The translations under genes and the position numbers were made by a program. From positions 434,001 through 498,000 of the forward strand of contig JAFKAC010000023.1 of NCBI GenBank assembly GCA_025766275.1: a DNA stretch of 64,000 nucleotides, read 5' to 3'. This document shows positions 1 through 11,108 of this stretch, one piece after another (the first letter of the stretch is position 1; each line of letters starts with the position of its first letter). Source of the stretch: Lactarius indigo. Lineage: Eukaryota; Basidiomycota; Agaricomycetes; Russulales; Russulaceae. Below the pieces are notes generated by a model that was not told the origin of the DNA, ran no database searches, and saw only the letters and a list, made by a program, of their open reading frames with translations.

Positions 1-578
1 CACAGGATTGCTGCGTGATTTTTTACTCTATACTCTTGTACTACGAAACTCCACCCCTAGATCCGTTACCTCGTCGATCCTCCTGGGTCAGTACAGGGTG
101 ACACTAGATAATGCGTACTCAGGCTGTTGGCGATGGGCCCTTCTGACAAGGCTCTTCTGTGTTCCTCCCTCTGAGTGTTTGCTCTCGCTGCGCTATACCG
201 TACGTGTTTAATGGGAAAAGCAAACGTCGCTGATCGATACTCTCAATATACGGAACGTCTACTATAAAAGTTCGAAGAGACGGGGCCATGCATCGCCAAC
301 GTCTTGGCGTCGCCCATATTCGCCAGCTTGAGCGAGTCGACTATTTTGGCGCCGACCGCTGCGCCCTCGCCCCGAAAGGAACTTGGGTTGGAAGGGCAGC
401 ACGCGCGTAGCCACGGTGGTGAGGCGGGAAGGTGAAATGGTTAGTATCATTCTACAGATGCAGCGAAGTCGTCCGCATCTGGGTGCGGCGCTCGAGCGTC
501 ATGTAAGGTGTCACGACCGCAGCCTGCAGTGCAAATACGTGCGTTTGCCAGTGTAGAATTCGCAACAGTGAGCAGGCC

Positions 579-594
579 TTATCTTATCTTATCT
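579..594 (-). promoter_or_regulatory. Triple GATA-type motif in the upstream spacer of SLATT copy A
   Basis: Three consecutive TTATC words (GATAA on the minus strand) occur here. The same triplet is kept at 3733-3748 in the second unit, about 900 bp before the start codon in both. GATA-family zinc-finger factors bind GATAA words in fungi. Whether these sites act on the downstream gene is inference; they may simply be conserved because the duplication is recent. Confidence 0.3.
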
Positions 595-1472
595 GTTCCG
601 TGTAGCAAATAGTGCATGATATTGGCTTTCGACCTCTCGTCAGCTCCTCCGAGTTGTCCTTGGGTTTCGATTAGTGCCTACGGCATCGTCGTTTCCTTGT
701 GATTCGTTCTTATTCAGGTAGATCGCAGCGCCGCCCCCAGGTGGAAATGAATGTCCAGGAAAGCATGTTTGGCGCATGCGCCTCCCCACTTCTGGCCACG
801 CAGGGAAACGTCGGCGATCCCCGTGGTCACAGGGAACACACGTTTTTGGGATGGCGACATTCCCGAGCCGAGAAGTGGAAAGACTCATAAGCCACTAAGC
901 CACTTCAACACGAGATCAAGCAAGACCGCCTAAAATTCCACTGCAAATCATCCCTGTCGAGCCACTCGCGCGCGCTCAGCGCACGGGCGCTGAAGCCCAC
1001 ACTCTGGCTCATAGGCAAATTTCTGTAAGCAGAATCATTCAGAGGGTGGAAGGCGCTCTAACCCTGAGTCGTGGCAAATGCGCTTTTAGACAAGAATCAC
1101 TCCGATAGGCGAGCACGAGGCTCGTTTCAATCAAAAGTCACAGCGCCTTGCCTTCAGAAACACCTTCTTCCCATGCACAATTGATGTAATGCCTCTGTAT
1201 GTGCATGTGTTCATGGCCAGTGTCACATCCCACTGTAATATCACGCCGAGGTGTATCCGGCTCCGGATCGCAATACGACCTTCTTGAGCGCTGCGAGTGT
1301 AGGACTTCCTGGCCTGTATGCCCGATGACACAATTCCACGGCTCCCAGACCTTCGATTACGTAGGGAACAAAGACCCGGCTGGCGTTCAGAGAAAGAGGC
1401 TCTTTCCAGTTGTCTGTTTAAAGATGACAGACTCGACTCGTCTAGTCCTGGCCTCGCCTTACAAAACTGCCT

Positions 1473-2849
1473 ATGAGTGCTGTTATACCGACCCCATCTT
1501 CCTCACAAGCCGCTCCACCGGCTTCCCCTCCACCTGAGATTCACCGCGATCCCGATCCAGACCCTACACCGACAGGGACTGTTATCGCTCCCTCAAAAAC
1601 TGTTGCGGAGACCAGGTCAGATGAGTCTATCACATCTCTCCCGCTCGCTCCGCGCCCCCAGAGCCCAGAACAACGACCGCCTGGCTCTGTGGACCAGCCT
1701 GCAAAGATCGAACCCCATACGCCTGACCCCGCACCAGATCCCCGCGCTGCCCCAGCGCGTGTGCGTGCTGAGAGCGAGCGACCCCTTCCGGCCGTTCCCG
1801 CCAACGCCAACGTAACATTGTCGCTTCCGGTACAAGCCTCATTGCGGCAGCGTGTCGCTTCCGACCCGGGCAATGGAAGCTCCTACCACGTCCGCCACTC
1901 CGCACCTCCAGTGCAACGCCTGGATCTTCCGGGATCTGGAATTTTTAGACATCAACCCGCCACACATCCAGGCGAATTCGAGTCTCGGGATGAGTGGCAC
2001 CCAGCACGGGTAATGAGCCCTTCCCAGGTGCGTCGCCGGCCCGGGCATTTTCGCGCCGTTTGGTCACCACGTGACTGGGCTTACAGAGCGCCACCTTTCC
2101 TGGGTCAGTTGGCGCTAGGTTAAATCCCACATTGGATGAAGCGTTGAAAGTGCGGAACAGCGCCTCGTTGCAGGGTACGTGGCCTTTCTACGACCCCGCC
2201 ATACGCATTTGTACATACCCCTCATCTGTTTAGCAAAATGGACAATGTACTCGATAAACATAGCAATCGCTCTCCAAGTCCTTCTTGGGGCACTCACGAC
2301 TGCTCTTGGTGCTTCGCTGCATGGAAACTCTGTTCGTCTGACTATATTTCAACGTTTGTACCTACTGGAATGCTAATAAATATACAGATTCGGATCTCCG
2401 TCGCGATTCTAGGTAGCCTCTCGACTCTTGTCGCGTCTTATCTTGCACGTACCAGGGGCTCGAGCGAGCCTGAAAGCTCGTTGCTTCGCGAGCAAGCGCT
2501 TAGCCACTTTCATACGCAACCTCAGAGCCTTCATCCTTGATAAAGGCACGGAAAAAGGTCACGATCAGGCAGTAGAGAAATTTCGCAAAGAATTTGAGCG
2601 ACTGCTCAATGCTTCTGACCCAAATGCAAAGAGACCCCCTCTGTTTGACCCAGAACTTAAGATTCAGTGAGTGGGACTATTATCGTCTTTTTCATGTACT
2701 TGGTTCTAGAGTTCTACCCCAGAGATGAAGCTCTCAGCATGATGGGGCTGACCGAGGAAGAACTCGCGGACCTTAAACGGGCTCGGAGACGGCAGCAGAC
2801 GAACACCGCGGTGGGTGCTACAGGTGCTACCAATGGCAACGCAAGGTAA
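1473..2849 (+). pseudogene. SLATT-domain protein, copy A, broken by one inserted base
   Basis: Five exons are visible: 1473-2027, 2087-2174, 2234-2331, 2388-2666 and 2723-2849, with introns of 56-59 nt and a textbook branch site (CTAATA) in intron 3. Exon 1 encodes about 185 residues of proline-rich, probably disordered sequence. Exons 2-4 encode a short linker and two hydrophobic segments (IALQVLLGALTTALG; ISVAILGSLSTLVASYL) followed by a charged helical tail, the layout of the fungal SLATT domain (SMODS/SLOG-associated two-TM effector). Compared with copy B there is one extra base at about 2511. It shifts the frame just after the second membrane segment and gives a stop at 2538-2540. The downstream reading frame (FIRNLRAFILDKG and onward) is otherwise preserved, so inactivation is recent. 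A truncated protein keeping both membrane helices is possible. Confidence 0.8.
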
Positions 2850-3732
2850 GGAAGGGCAGTGCATCTCTGAGCACTCTATTCCTTGTATACGTCCTAAGTG
2901 GCAATCACTGGAATGTTTTACTCTATGTTCTTGTACTACTACGAAGCCCCATCCTTAGATCCATCACCGCGTTGATCGTGCTCGTCCCTCAGAGTAGTGA
3001 TAACTGTGTTTTCTCTCGCTGTGCTATAGTGTATGAATTTTCTGGGCTAATCAAACACTGATCGACACTCTCAATATACGGAACATCTTCCATTACACCT
3101 ATATAATTTCGAAGAGAGGCACGGGAGTATTCATTGCATATTAGAAAAGTCCGAAGGTTGTCGGAGTCATTTGGTCTATTAACGTTGCATTAACCCCGAT
3201 GTTCCGAAGGGCCAGCCATGAGTGATTGTTCTGTATAATAACAAAACGGACATAGTGACACGACAGTAATAGACGACAACCGTCCACGTGACATTGACGG
3301 ATACTGAATGTTCCGCAGCCGCAAGACCGTCTGAGGCATATCTGCCAAACCTTTCCCAAATCGAATAACGTAGTCTCTGCGCCTCTGATACATACCACAT
3401 GCTAGTAGTCGTCGCCTACGCTCGCCAAGTTACTCGCTAGCTTGAGCGAGTCGACTGCTTTGGCGCCCGCCTCTGCGCCCTTGCCGCCCTTCAGCTCGAA
3501 AGGACTTACGTCGGAAGGGCAGCGTGCGCGTAGCCACGGTAGTGAGGCAGGAAGGGTAAATTGGCTAGCATCATCCTACAGATGCAGTGAAGTCGCCCGC
3601 ATTCGGACGCTGCGTGAATACCATTCAAGCACACAGGCGTCATATAAGATGTCATGACCGCAGCCTGCAGTGCAAATATGTGTTTGTAGGTGTAGGACTC
3701 GCCGTTGGTCGCGATGTGTGTGCTGCAAGGCA

Positions 3733-3748
3733 TTATCTTATCTTATCT
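3733..3748 (-). promoter_or_regulatory. Triple GATA-type motif in the upstream spacer of SLATT copy B
   Basis: Three tandem GATAA words (read on the minus strand), the duplicate of the motif at 579-594 and at a similar distance from the start codon. Function is inferred from the motif only. Confidence 0.3.
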
Positions 3749-4668
3749 GTTTGGTGTGGCAAATAGCTGCAAATAGTTGCCAGTGCACGGTTTTGACTTT
3801 CGAACCTCTCGTCGTCTCCTCGTCCAGCAAGTTTAGTGCCTACCCTCGTCGTTTTCTCGTGGTTTGTTCTTATTCAGGTCGATAGCAGCGCCGCCCCCAC
3901 GTGGAAATTTCCAGGCAAGCATCCAGGAGGTGATTGGCGCATGTCCCTCCCCACTTCTGGCCACGGAGAGGAATGTCGGTGATCCCCGTGGTCACAGGGC
4001 GTGAACCACATTTTTTTGAGACAGCGACCTTCCCGAGAGTGAAAGAATAAGCCACTAAGCCACTTCAACGCGAGATCGAGCACGCCTGTCAAAAGTTCTA
4101 CTGCAAATCATTCCTCTCCGAGCCTCTCGTGCGCTCAGCGCACGAGCGCCGAAGCCCACACTCTGGCTCATAGGCAAATTTCTGTAGGCAGAATCATTCA
4201 GGGTGGAAGGCGATCTGACCCTGAATCGTAGTAGATGAACTGTTGGACGAGAATTACGCCCAGCAGACGAGCACGTGCCAGTGGCTGGTTTCATTAAAAC
4301 TCGCAGCGCCTTGCCCCCAGAAACATCCTTTCCATGCACGCACTCATCAATTAATGTAAAGCCTCTCCATTTTCACGCCTGGCGTTCGTCCAGCTTTGAT
4401 GTTCTTGGCCGGGATCACACCCCATTGTGATATCACCCACCCCAAAGTGGATCTGGCTCCGGGTCGCAATACTGCCTTCTTGAGCGCTGTGAGTGTAGGG
4501 CTTCCTGGCGTGGATGCCTGACGATACATTTACACAGCTTCTAGACCTTCGATTACGGTAGGGAACAAGACCCGGTTGGCGTTCGGAGAAAGAGGCTCTT
4601 CCGGTAGTCTGTTTAAAGATGACAGGGCTCGACTCGACCGGTCCTGGCTTCACCCTACAAAGCTTCCA

Positions 4669-6068
4669 ATGAGTGCTGCTATCCCAACCTCACCTTCCTC
4701 ACAAGCCGCTCCGCCAGCTTCCCTTCAACCAGGGACTCGCCGCGATCGCGATCCAGACCCTACACCGACGGTAACTGTCGTCACCCACTCGGAAATCGTT
4801 GCGGAGACCAAGTCAGATGAGTCTATAACATCTCTCCCGCTCGCCCCGCGCCCCCAGAGCCCAGAACAAACACCTGGAACTGTGGACCAGCCTGCAAGGG
4901 CCGAACCCCATACGCCCGACCCTGTACCGGCTCCTCACGCTGCCCCTGTGCGGCTGCGTGCCGAGAGCGAGCGACCCCTTCCCGCCATTCCCGTAACATT
5001 GGTGCTTCAGGACCAAGCCTCATTGCGGCCGCGTGTCGCTTCTGACCCGGGCTATGTGAACCCCCACCGCCCCGTCCGCCACTCCGGGCCTCCAGTACAA
5101 CGCCTGGACCTCCCGGGATCAGGGGTTTTTAGACAACGACCCGCCACGTATGCAGGCGAATACGAGTCTCGGGACCGGGAAGAATGGGCCCCAGCACGGG
5201 CAACGAACCCTCCCCTGGTGCGTATGTTAGCGCCTCGTCGTTTTGTCACCACGTGACCTGGCTTACAGAGCCCCATCTACCCTCCCGGGTCAGTCGGTGC
5301 TAGGTTAGACCCCACGTTCAAAGAGGCGTCGAAAGTGCGGGACAGTGCATCATTTCAGGGTACGCGACCTTTCCACGACCCTTCCACACGTGTTTGTACA
5401 TATTCCTCGTCTGTCCAGCGAAATGGACGGTGTATTCGATAAACACGGCAATCGCCCTCCAGGTCCTCCTGGGGGCACTGACAACTGCACTGGGCGCTTC
5501 GCTGCATGGGAACTCTGTTCGTCTGACTATACTTTCAATGTTTGGACCACTGGAATGCTGATACATACATAGATTCGGATCTCCGTCGCAATTCTAGGCA
5601 GCCTCTCGACTCTTGTCGCGTCTTATCTCGCGCGTATCAGGGGCTCGAGCGAGCCCGAGAGCTCGTTGCTTCGCGAACAAGCACTTGACCACTTTATACG
5701 TAACCTGAACGCCTTCATCCTCGATTTCGGCACGCACAAAGGTCACGATCATGATCCGGCAATAGAGAGATTTCGCAAAGAATTCGAACGACTGCTCAAT
5801 GCTTCTGACCCAAATGCAAAGAGACCCCCTCTATTCGACCCAGAACTTAAGATTGAGTGAGTGGAACCATCACTGCCTTTTTATACACTTGAATCTAGAG
5901 CTCGACCCCAGGGATGAAACTCTCAACATGATGGGGTTAACCGAGGAAGAAATCGCAGAAATCCATCAGAATAGGAAAATGCAGCGAAAGAGCACCGTGG
6001 CGGGCGCTACCCCTACCGCTACCGGCGCTACCGGCGCTACCGGCACTGCCAATGGCAAAGCAAAGTAA
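4669..6068 (+). CDS. SLATT-domain protein, copy B (intact, 392 aa)
   Basis: Exons 4669-5217, 5269-5359, 5419-5516, 5573-5856 and 5912-6068 join in frame to 393 codons including the stop. Residues 1-183 are proline-, serine- and aspartate-rich and low in complexity. A conserved linker (PPGSVGARLDPT) precedes two predicted membrane helices at about 220-242 (TAIALQVLLGALTTALG) and 247-265 (RISVAILGSLSTLVASYL). Then come the family signature RIRGSSEPESSLLREQAL and a charged tail ending in short Ala-Thr-Gly repeats. This is the fungal SLATT arrangement. In bacteria SLATT proteins are membrane effectors of nucleotide-signalling conflict systems; the role in fungi is unproved. The intron 4 acceptor was chosen as the CCCCAG at 5911 because the nearer CTAG breaks the frame. 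It is the best candidate for a working gene in the A/B group. Confidence 0.82.
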
Positions 6069-6299
6069 GAAGGACAGTGTATCTCCACTGGGCACTCTAT
6101 TCTTTGTATATACGTTTCGACGGCAATCACTGGTTTACTGCGTAATTTATTACTCTACTCTTACTACGAGACTCCACCCTACACCACGTAGGATCCTCCT
6201 GTGTCAGTCCAGGGTGACAATGACTTTCGCTCTCACTGCGCTATATCGTACGAGTTTTATGGGCTAAGCAAACGTCACTGATGGATACTCTTAGTATAG

Positions 6300-9200
6300 A
6301 TATCAGAAACGTAGACCAGGTTATTGAGAAAGCTTGGCAGATAGGCTTCAGACGGTCTCCGTGCAACACTCAGCGCTCATGAATACGGACGCTATTATTG
6401 TGTCGCTTGTGTCCTGCTTGCTATTATGCAGTAGCTTCTGCGCTTGTGCATGTTCTCCCTTTCATGATCTAAGTCATTGATCTAGTCACCACATCGGCCT
6501 GAGAACTTGGTATCTCGCCCAGCTTCTCGGTCATCTTTGCCACGTAGACGAAATGTGCAACAAGCAGAGACGCACCTCTCCGCCGGTCGTATCATGATAC
6601 AAGGCCTATTATAGCAATAGCCTCACACTTCGGGGCAGGTGGATCGGTGATTAGGGAAATACCACCTGTGACAGGATGTGTCTCAGGTCGCGCCTTCGTG
6701 ATGGAACAAGGCCCTGCGCGACTCTGGAAAACTTAGGCCCCATTTCTTGTTTTGTTAGGCGTAGGAAGGTGCGGAACTTATACTACATCTGCGCCTCTCT
6801 TATCGCTTGCCTGCTGCGCATTCCGCATTATCTGCTTATCTGCACTATACCCGGCATCACCGGGCCCAAGCGCCATTCCATCAGTAGCCTCGCACCAAAC
6901 ACGCTGCAACGACTTTTTTTTGCGAAGATCGTGCTACAAGAACCGACGTGCGGAGTGCGTGTGGGGATAGGATTCGCTGCACACTGCACGTACATAACCG
7001 TGTTAGGGCCAGCCAGCCAGCCAGCGGGTCTGATGAGGTATGTGTCTCAATTTTTACGGTGTGGGAAGTTCTCTGCGCGTCTCCTGATTACGGGCTGCTT
7101 CGGGCCCAGGCCCCTTCCAACCGTAGACTACGGGCGCTACCTAGATATGGGGCAAAAATGGTCACAAGGCGGGGTGAGTGCGGCATGCCCGCGTGGGCGG
7201 TGACAAAGCGGGCGCTTAGAATGTATCTTGGGGTCTGCACCGAACCTTTCATTCACATCACCGAACACATCTAAGTTGTCATAGCTGATCGATCGTTGAC
7301 TTTGCCGAGTTACACGCGCAGTGCCACGCTGAGATCGCATGTCATGGCTAGAATAAAGCGAGGGCGTAGTTGGTCGTCATCGTCTGGCTGTCGCTGGTAG
7401 GTATGGCCGAACAGAGGTGCCTAATAATCACCGTCGGGCTGGGTGCTCAGGCTGGTTATGGGCGCAGTGGCAATTGGTAGTATACTGGCGCTGTTGATGG
7501 CGAACTCGAGGGTCCAGCACTGTCATGCCACTCGAATTCCGTTGCCCTCTCCATCATGCATGACAGAGATAAGCTGGAGGCTTCAGTACCAATCGTACGC
7601 ATTGCGGAAGCTCGGTGAGATATATTTTTTCTAAACAAAAAAATTCCATTGACGTACGCCTGAGCTTCGTAGCACGTCTTTGGACGCTTACCTTTGGTTT
7701 TCTTGGACCAGTCCCCCGTTCTGATTTCACCAAAAAAAAAAAAAAAATCCTCCCGTTGGTGGCTAACGCCATGCAGTGCCAACCGTTGGACAAAAAAGAT
7801 CATAAGGGGGATCGCACCATATCTGGTCTTGAAAGGTGAGGGGACGACGGGACTGGGGTACTCGGTGGGATTTACTGAGCAAGTGTGGTGACTCCCACCC
7901 TAATTCTGGTTCCTGTGTTGACGTTGTTCAGGACACTTGTGCCTCCATGCATTTCTCTCACGTACCTCGGGTCCTTTCTCGGTAACTCCTAAGGGAGCGG
8001 ACAAGGTGATGTTTATGTGGATGACTGGCTTGCCTCTGTCGACGCGGGAATCATGTGAGTGTCGCAACTAACTTGGGCTTTATGAACCCTATAATGTCCT
8101 GTCCAGGGACCCGAACAAGCCAGCTGAACGACGACACCCCTCAAAAAGATCCGCGCCTCGTTTCCCTCGGTTGTTGGTGCTTGCGACACCTTCAATTCAA
8201 AGACCTTTCCTGAAATTAATACACTTGTCATGTCTCGACGGATCTGGGACGCGTGGGCGCGAATGTATTGACACTCACTCCTTCAACAGAAGCATAGGTG
8301 CCTCTCTACATATCTTCCCTTCTGGACCTACACTCCATTCGCTCCAACTTGGGCACTAATACGACCCAATGGGTTCCAGCTGAGGTTCGGTGTTCGATGT
8401 CCAACGTACACCTATACTAGTTGTCCCGAACAAGTCCCGTTTGAACTTCTAAGGCTGTGTTCGGCCATGTGCCGTACTCACTACCAACCAAAATAGGATA
8501 CATACCCTAGTGATGGCTAGCAATAAGCGCTGGGCCGCTGAAGGAAAGGAGGTACATAAGAGGTAACTTGCTGCATCCGGAACTTCGAAAGTCCCTACTA
8601 CTATTGTATATTCTCGACGGACCATGGTGTCCTTACGAATTCATTGCGAGCCTCATGTGCTCCCGTCGGTTTTGTGGATTTGGTGGTCCCTGTGCCAGCC
8701 TGATGCCGGGACAAGTGACCCGGAATTGCATCATTGATTAATTGATTGTTCATGATTTCGTGATATGCTATTCGCTCCTCGTCTTTCGCAGGACCTAACG
8801 CCGACGACCCTGGGTGTAGAACGCGCTCCTGAAAGGAGATGTCGCAGAATATCTTGGGCCTGTTGCTACGGTACCTACAAAGCTGTTTGTTGTTCCCCTC
8901 AAAGGAATAGCCCGGTTCGAGATAACCGAGACTGCACTAATTATCGTCGGAGTTGATTATCTCGTTGAATTACGTTATATTTTGCGGCGTCCGAATCTTT
9001 TGTCAGAAGATATGAGCGTTTCGGAGGATTTGGAAATAAACCCCTGTCATTGCGCGCATCGATCTCGCCCGCGCTTGTCTTGCCCATCGTGGTGATGTGG
9101 ATTCCTGACGCCACTGCGCGACTACGATAGTAATGTGCACTCTCCCACCAACAAATATTCAAAATATTCAAGCCTCATTCTGTACGGTACATGAAATGTA

Positions 9201-9430
9201 TCGGCCAAGGGTGCGAAGAAAATTGCGGCAATATTTACGTCAACGACAACTTTCGAACCTTTATGCATTTTTGATTAGGATCGGCATCGGCAGCGATAAA
9301 CCCGCCCTCGGCGTATTCACTTGCTGACAGTCGCCCAATCACAGGCGAATCCACCCCAGACGCAACGGGCGAATTAAGTGGCCAATTATCCGGGAGACTG
9401 CTTCCTTCCGCACAGTACCGGGTCGTGTCC
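6300..9430. other. Spacer between SLATT copies B and C, no gene recognised
   Basis: I see no protein I can identify in this stretch. The longest open frame (6676-7203, plus) has a composition and stop pattern typical of chance. There is an A14 tract at about 7734-7747. Parts resemble the degenerate spacers of later units, but I could not delimit a repeat. Confidence 0.5.
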
Positions 9431-9432
9431 AG

Positions 9433-9573
9433 GACGCGGAGAAGGATGAGAAGTTGTTTCGAGTGAAGACGCTGATGAGGGAGCAGGGTATGTGGGACCC
9501 GACCCGATATCTGCAGCATGAGCTTCGAAAGGCGATCTTGCACCGCGAGCACCGCCACAATTGTGCGGTATCA
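9433..9573 (+). other. Possible coding fragment of unknown family
   Basis: After a plausible splice acceptor (GTCCAG, ending at 9432) a frame reads DAEKDEKLFRVKTL and then REQGMWDPTRYLQHEL, with a charge and hydrophobic pattern that looks like real protein, unlike the surrounding sequence. It fades before the proline-rich reading frame of SLATT copy C. It could be an exon captured during duplication. I do not recognise it, and no start codon or second exon is evident. Confidence 0.25.
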
Positions 9574-9796
9574 TTCCAGTCTGTTGCGCGACCCCGACCC
9601 GACTCACTCAGGCTCGAAAAGCAAATCAGGCACGGATGGAGGTCCGTCCATTGGCCAGGTGCCTGGTCGTTCGGTGGTGGTTCCATTACATCTGTCTATC
9701 CCACTGAACCTTTGTGCACTAGTGGCCTTCCCTTTTTATTGCGCGCGGTCGAGCGACCATGATCTGGCACCTCCCCCTCAGGCTCCTCTTCCCCCC

Positions 9797-11108
9797 ATGA
9801 GTACACCACCGCCCAACGCGTCGACACCGCCTACGTTCCACATCCCTCCCGTCATCTCCGTGCCGACTACACCCCTCGGCGCGGTACAGACGATGATCTC
9901 TCTCCTGTCACCACCAGGCGCCGCTCAGGGTGCTCCGTCCCCACATGCGGTCCCCGCGTCACCCGCGGAAATCTCACCGGAATGTACCCGTGCATGCATC
10001 AGCACTACCTGCACCTGCACCTGTACATGCCGCCTCCGCCTGGACCTCCACCTGCAACACAGATCGCGACTGATCCAACTGCTGTCCCACCACCCGCCTC
10101 TGTCTCCTCGGACGGTGGACACACACACACACCCCCGCGCGGAACTGCCCGCGTCACGCGCTCCTACCCGGCCCTACCAGAGCCTGCGCACCCACCACCG
10201 CGTCCCGTCCCATTGCCGGGCGCCGAAGGCTACCGTCGCCTGACTGCCCACTATGCAGACAGCGAAACGGCTTGGCATGCTCGAGGACGATTTAGATCTT
10301 GTGCGTTCTCCGATCACCGCTTACTACTCGTGGCCCGCGGCTGATACGCACGTTGGTGCTTCCCTCCTTTCGACCAGAACCGCGAGAAGACGGTCGCACT
10401 TCGGTTAAAACCGACGATCGACGCCGCCTACCGATGAGCGTGACAAAGCCGCACAGAAAGGTACGAAGAGACGCGAGTTTACGCGTCGTGAGACCTCTGA
10501 CATTTTTTCTTCTTGTGTGCGTTGTACAGCGAAATGGACGGGTCTCGCGCTCAACATCGCTCTTGGTCTCCAAGTTCTTATGGGCGCACTAACTACGGCC
10601 CTGGGTGCTGCGTTGAGCGGTAAGAATGTGCGCTTCCTACGCTCCCTTCTTTCTGTTCCGTAAACTCATCTCGTCATCGCGTTTAGACATCAGTCGCGAT
10701 ATCCATCCTCGGCGGTGCAGTCAACGTTCGTGGCGTCCTACTTGGCGCGCATGCGTGGTTCGAATGAGCCCCAAACATCGCTCCTTCGAGCAAAGGCTCT
10801 CAATCATTTCCTGCGTGAAATTCAGGCCTTCGCGTTAGACCATGGGCATGAAGTCGGGCGGGAGTGGGATGAAAAAGTCAACGGCTTCCGCCTTGGCCTG
10901 GAGAATATGCTGGGAAACCAACCAGGAAGCGTCACGATCAACACAGAGGCAGCAGGCCTTAACCCGGGTGCCGAGAAGGCAGGTTTGAATGGAGCTGGGT
11001 AAGCGTGCAGTGATTCATTCCGCAGAAACCTTGACTAAAAGGCGGACCTATGACAGGAAATACCCTACAAGCGCGACTAACGCCAAGTTGGGATTCACAA
11101 CAGTATAG
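9797..11108 (+). pseudogene. SLATT-domain protein, copy C, several frameshifts
   Basis: The gene aligns over its full length with copies D and E: proline-rich exon 1 from ATG 9797 (STPPPNASTPPTF), a membrane-helix exon (NIALGLQVLMGALTTALG), a SLATT tail exon (ASYLARMRGSNEP and LNHFLREIQAFALDHGHE) and a last exon after TGACAG at 11056 (KYPTSATNAKLGF, stop 11106-11108). Extra bases break the frame at about 9980 in exon 1 and at about 10726 in exon 4, and more shifts occur between 10270 and 10470. The splice sites before the last exon are conserved. With at least three lesions this copy is not expected to encode a full protein. Confidence 0.75.

Larger units (their letters stand above)
1..6300 (+). 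repeat. Tandem segmental duplication, units of about 3.2 kb (SLATT A/B type)
   Basis: The sequence from about 700 to 3100 recurs from about 3866 to 6300, including the intergenic part, the gene and its 3' flank. Landmark words such as GTTCTTATTCAGGT recur at about 704 and 3866, and the stop codons at 2849 and 6068 lie 3219 bp apart. Bases 1-290 match the 3' flanks of copies A (2890-3110) and B (6120-6300), so the window begins just after the stop codon of a third, upstream copy. This is a head-to-tail duplication, not a transposon: I see no terminal inverted repeats. Apart from the two SLATT genes, I found no credible gene in bases 1-1472 or 2850-4668. Confidence 0.85.

Noticed and set aside
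6676..7203. 175-codon open frame between SLATT copies B and C
   Set aside because: No motif, no intron structure, and the residue composition looks like translated non-coding DNA.
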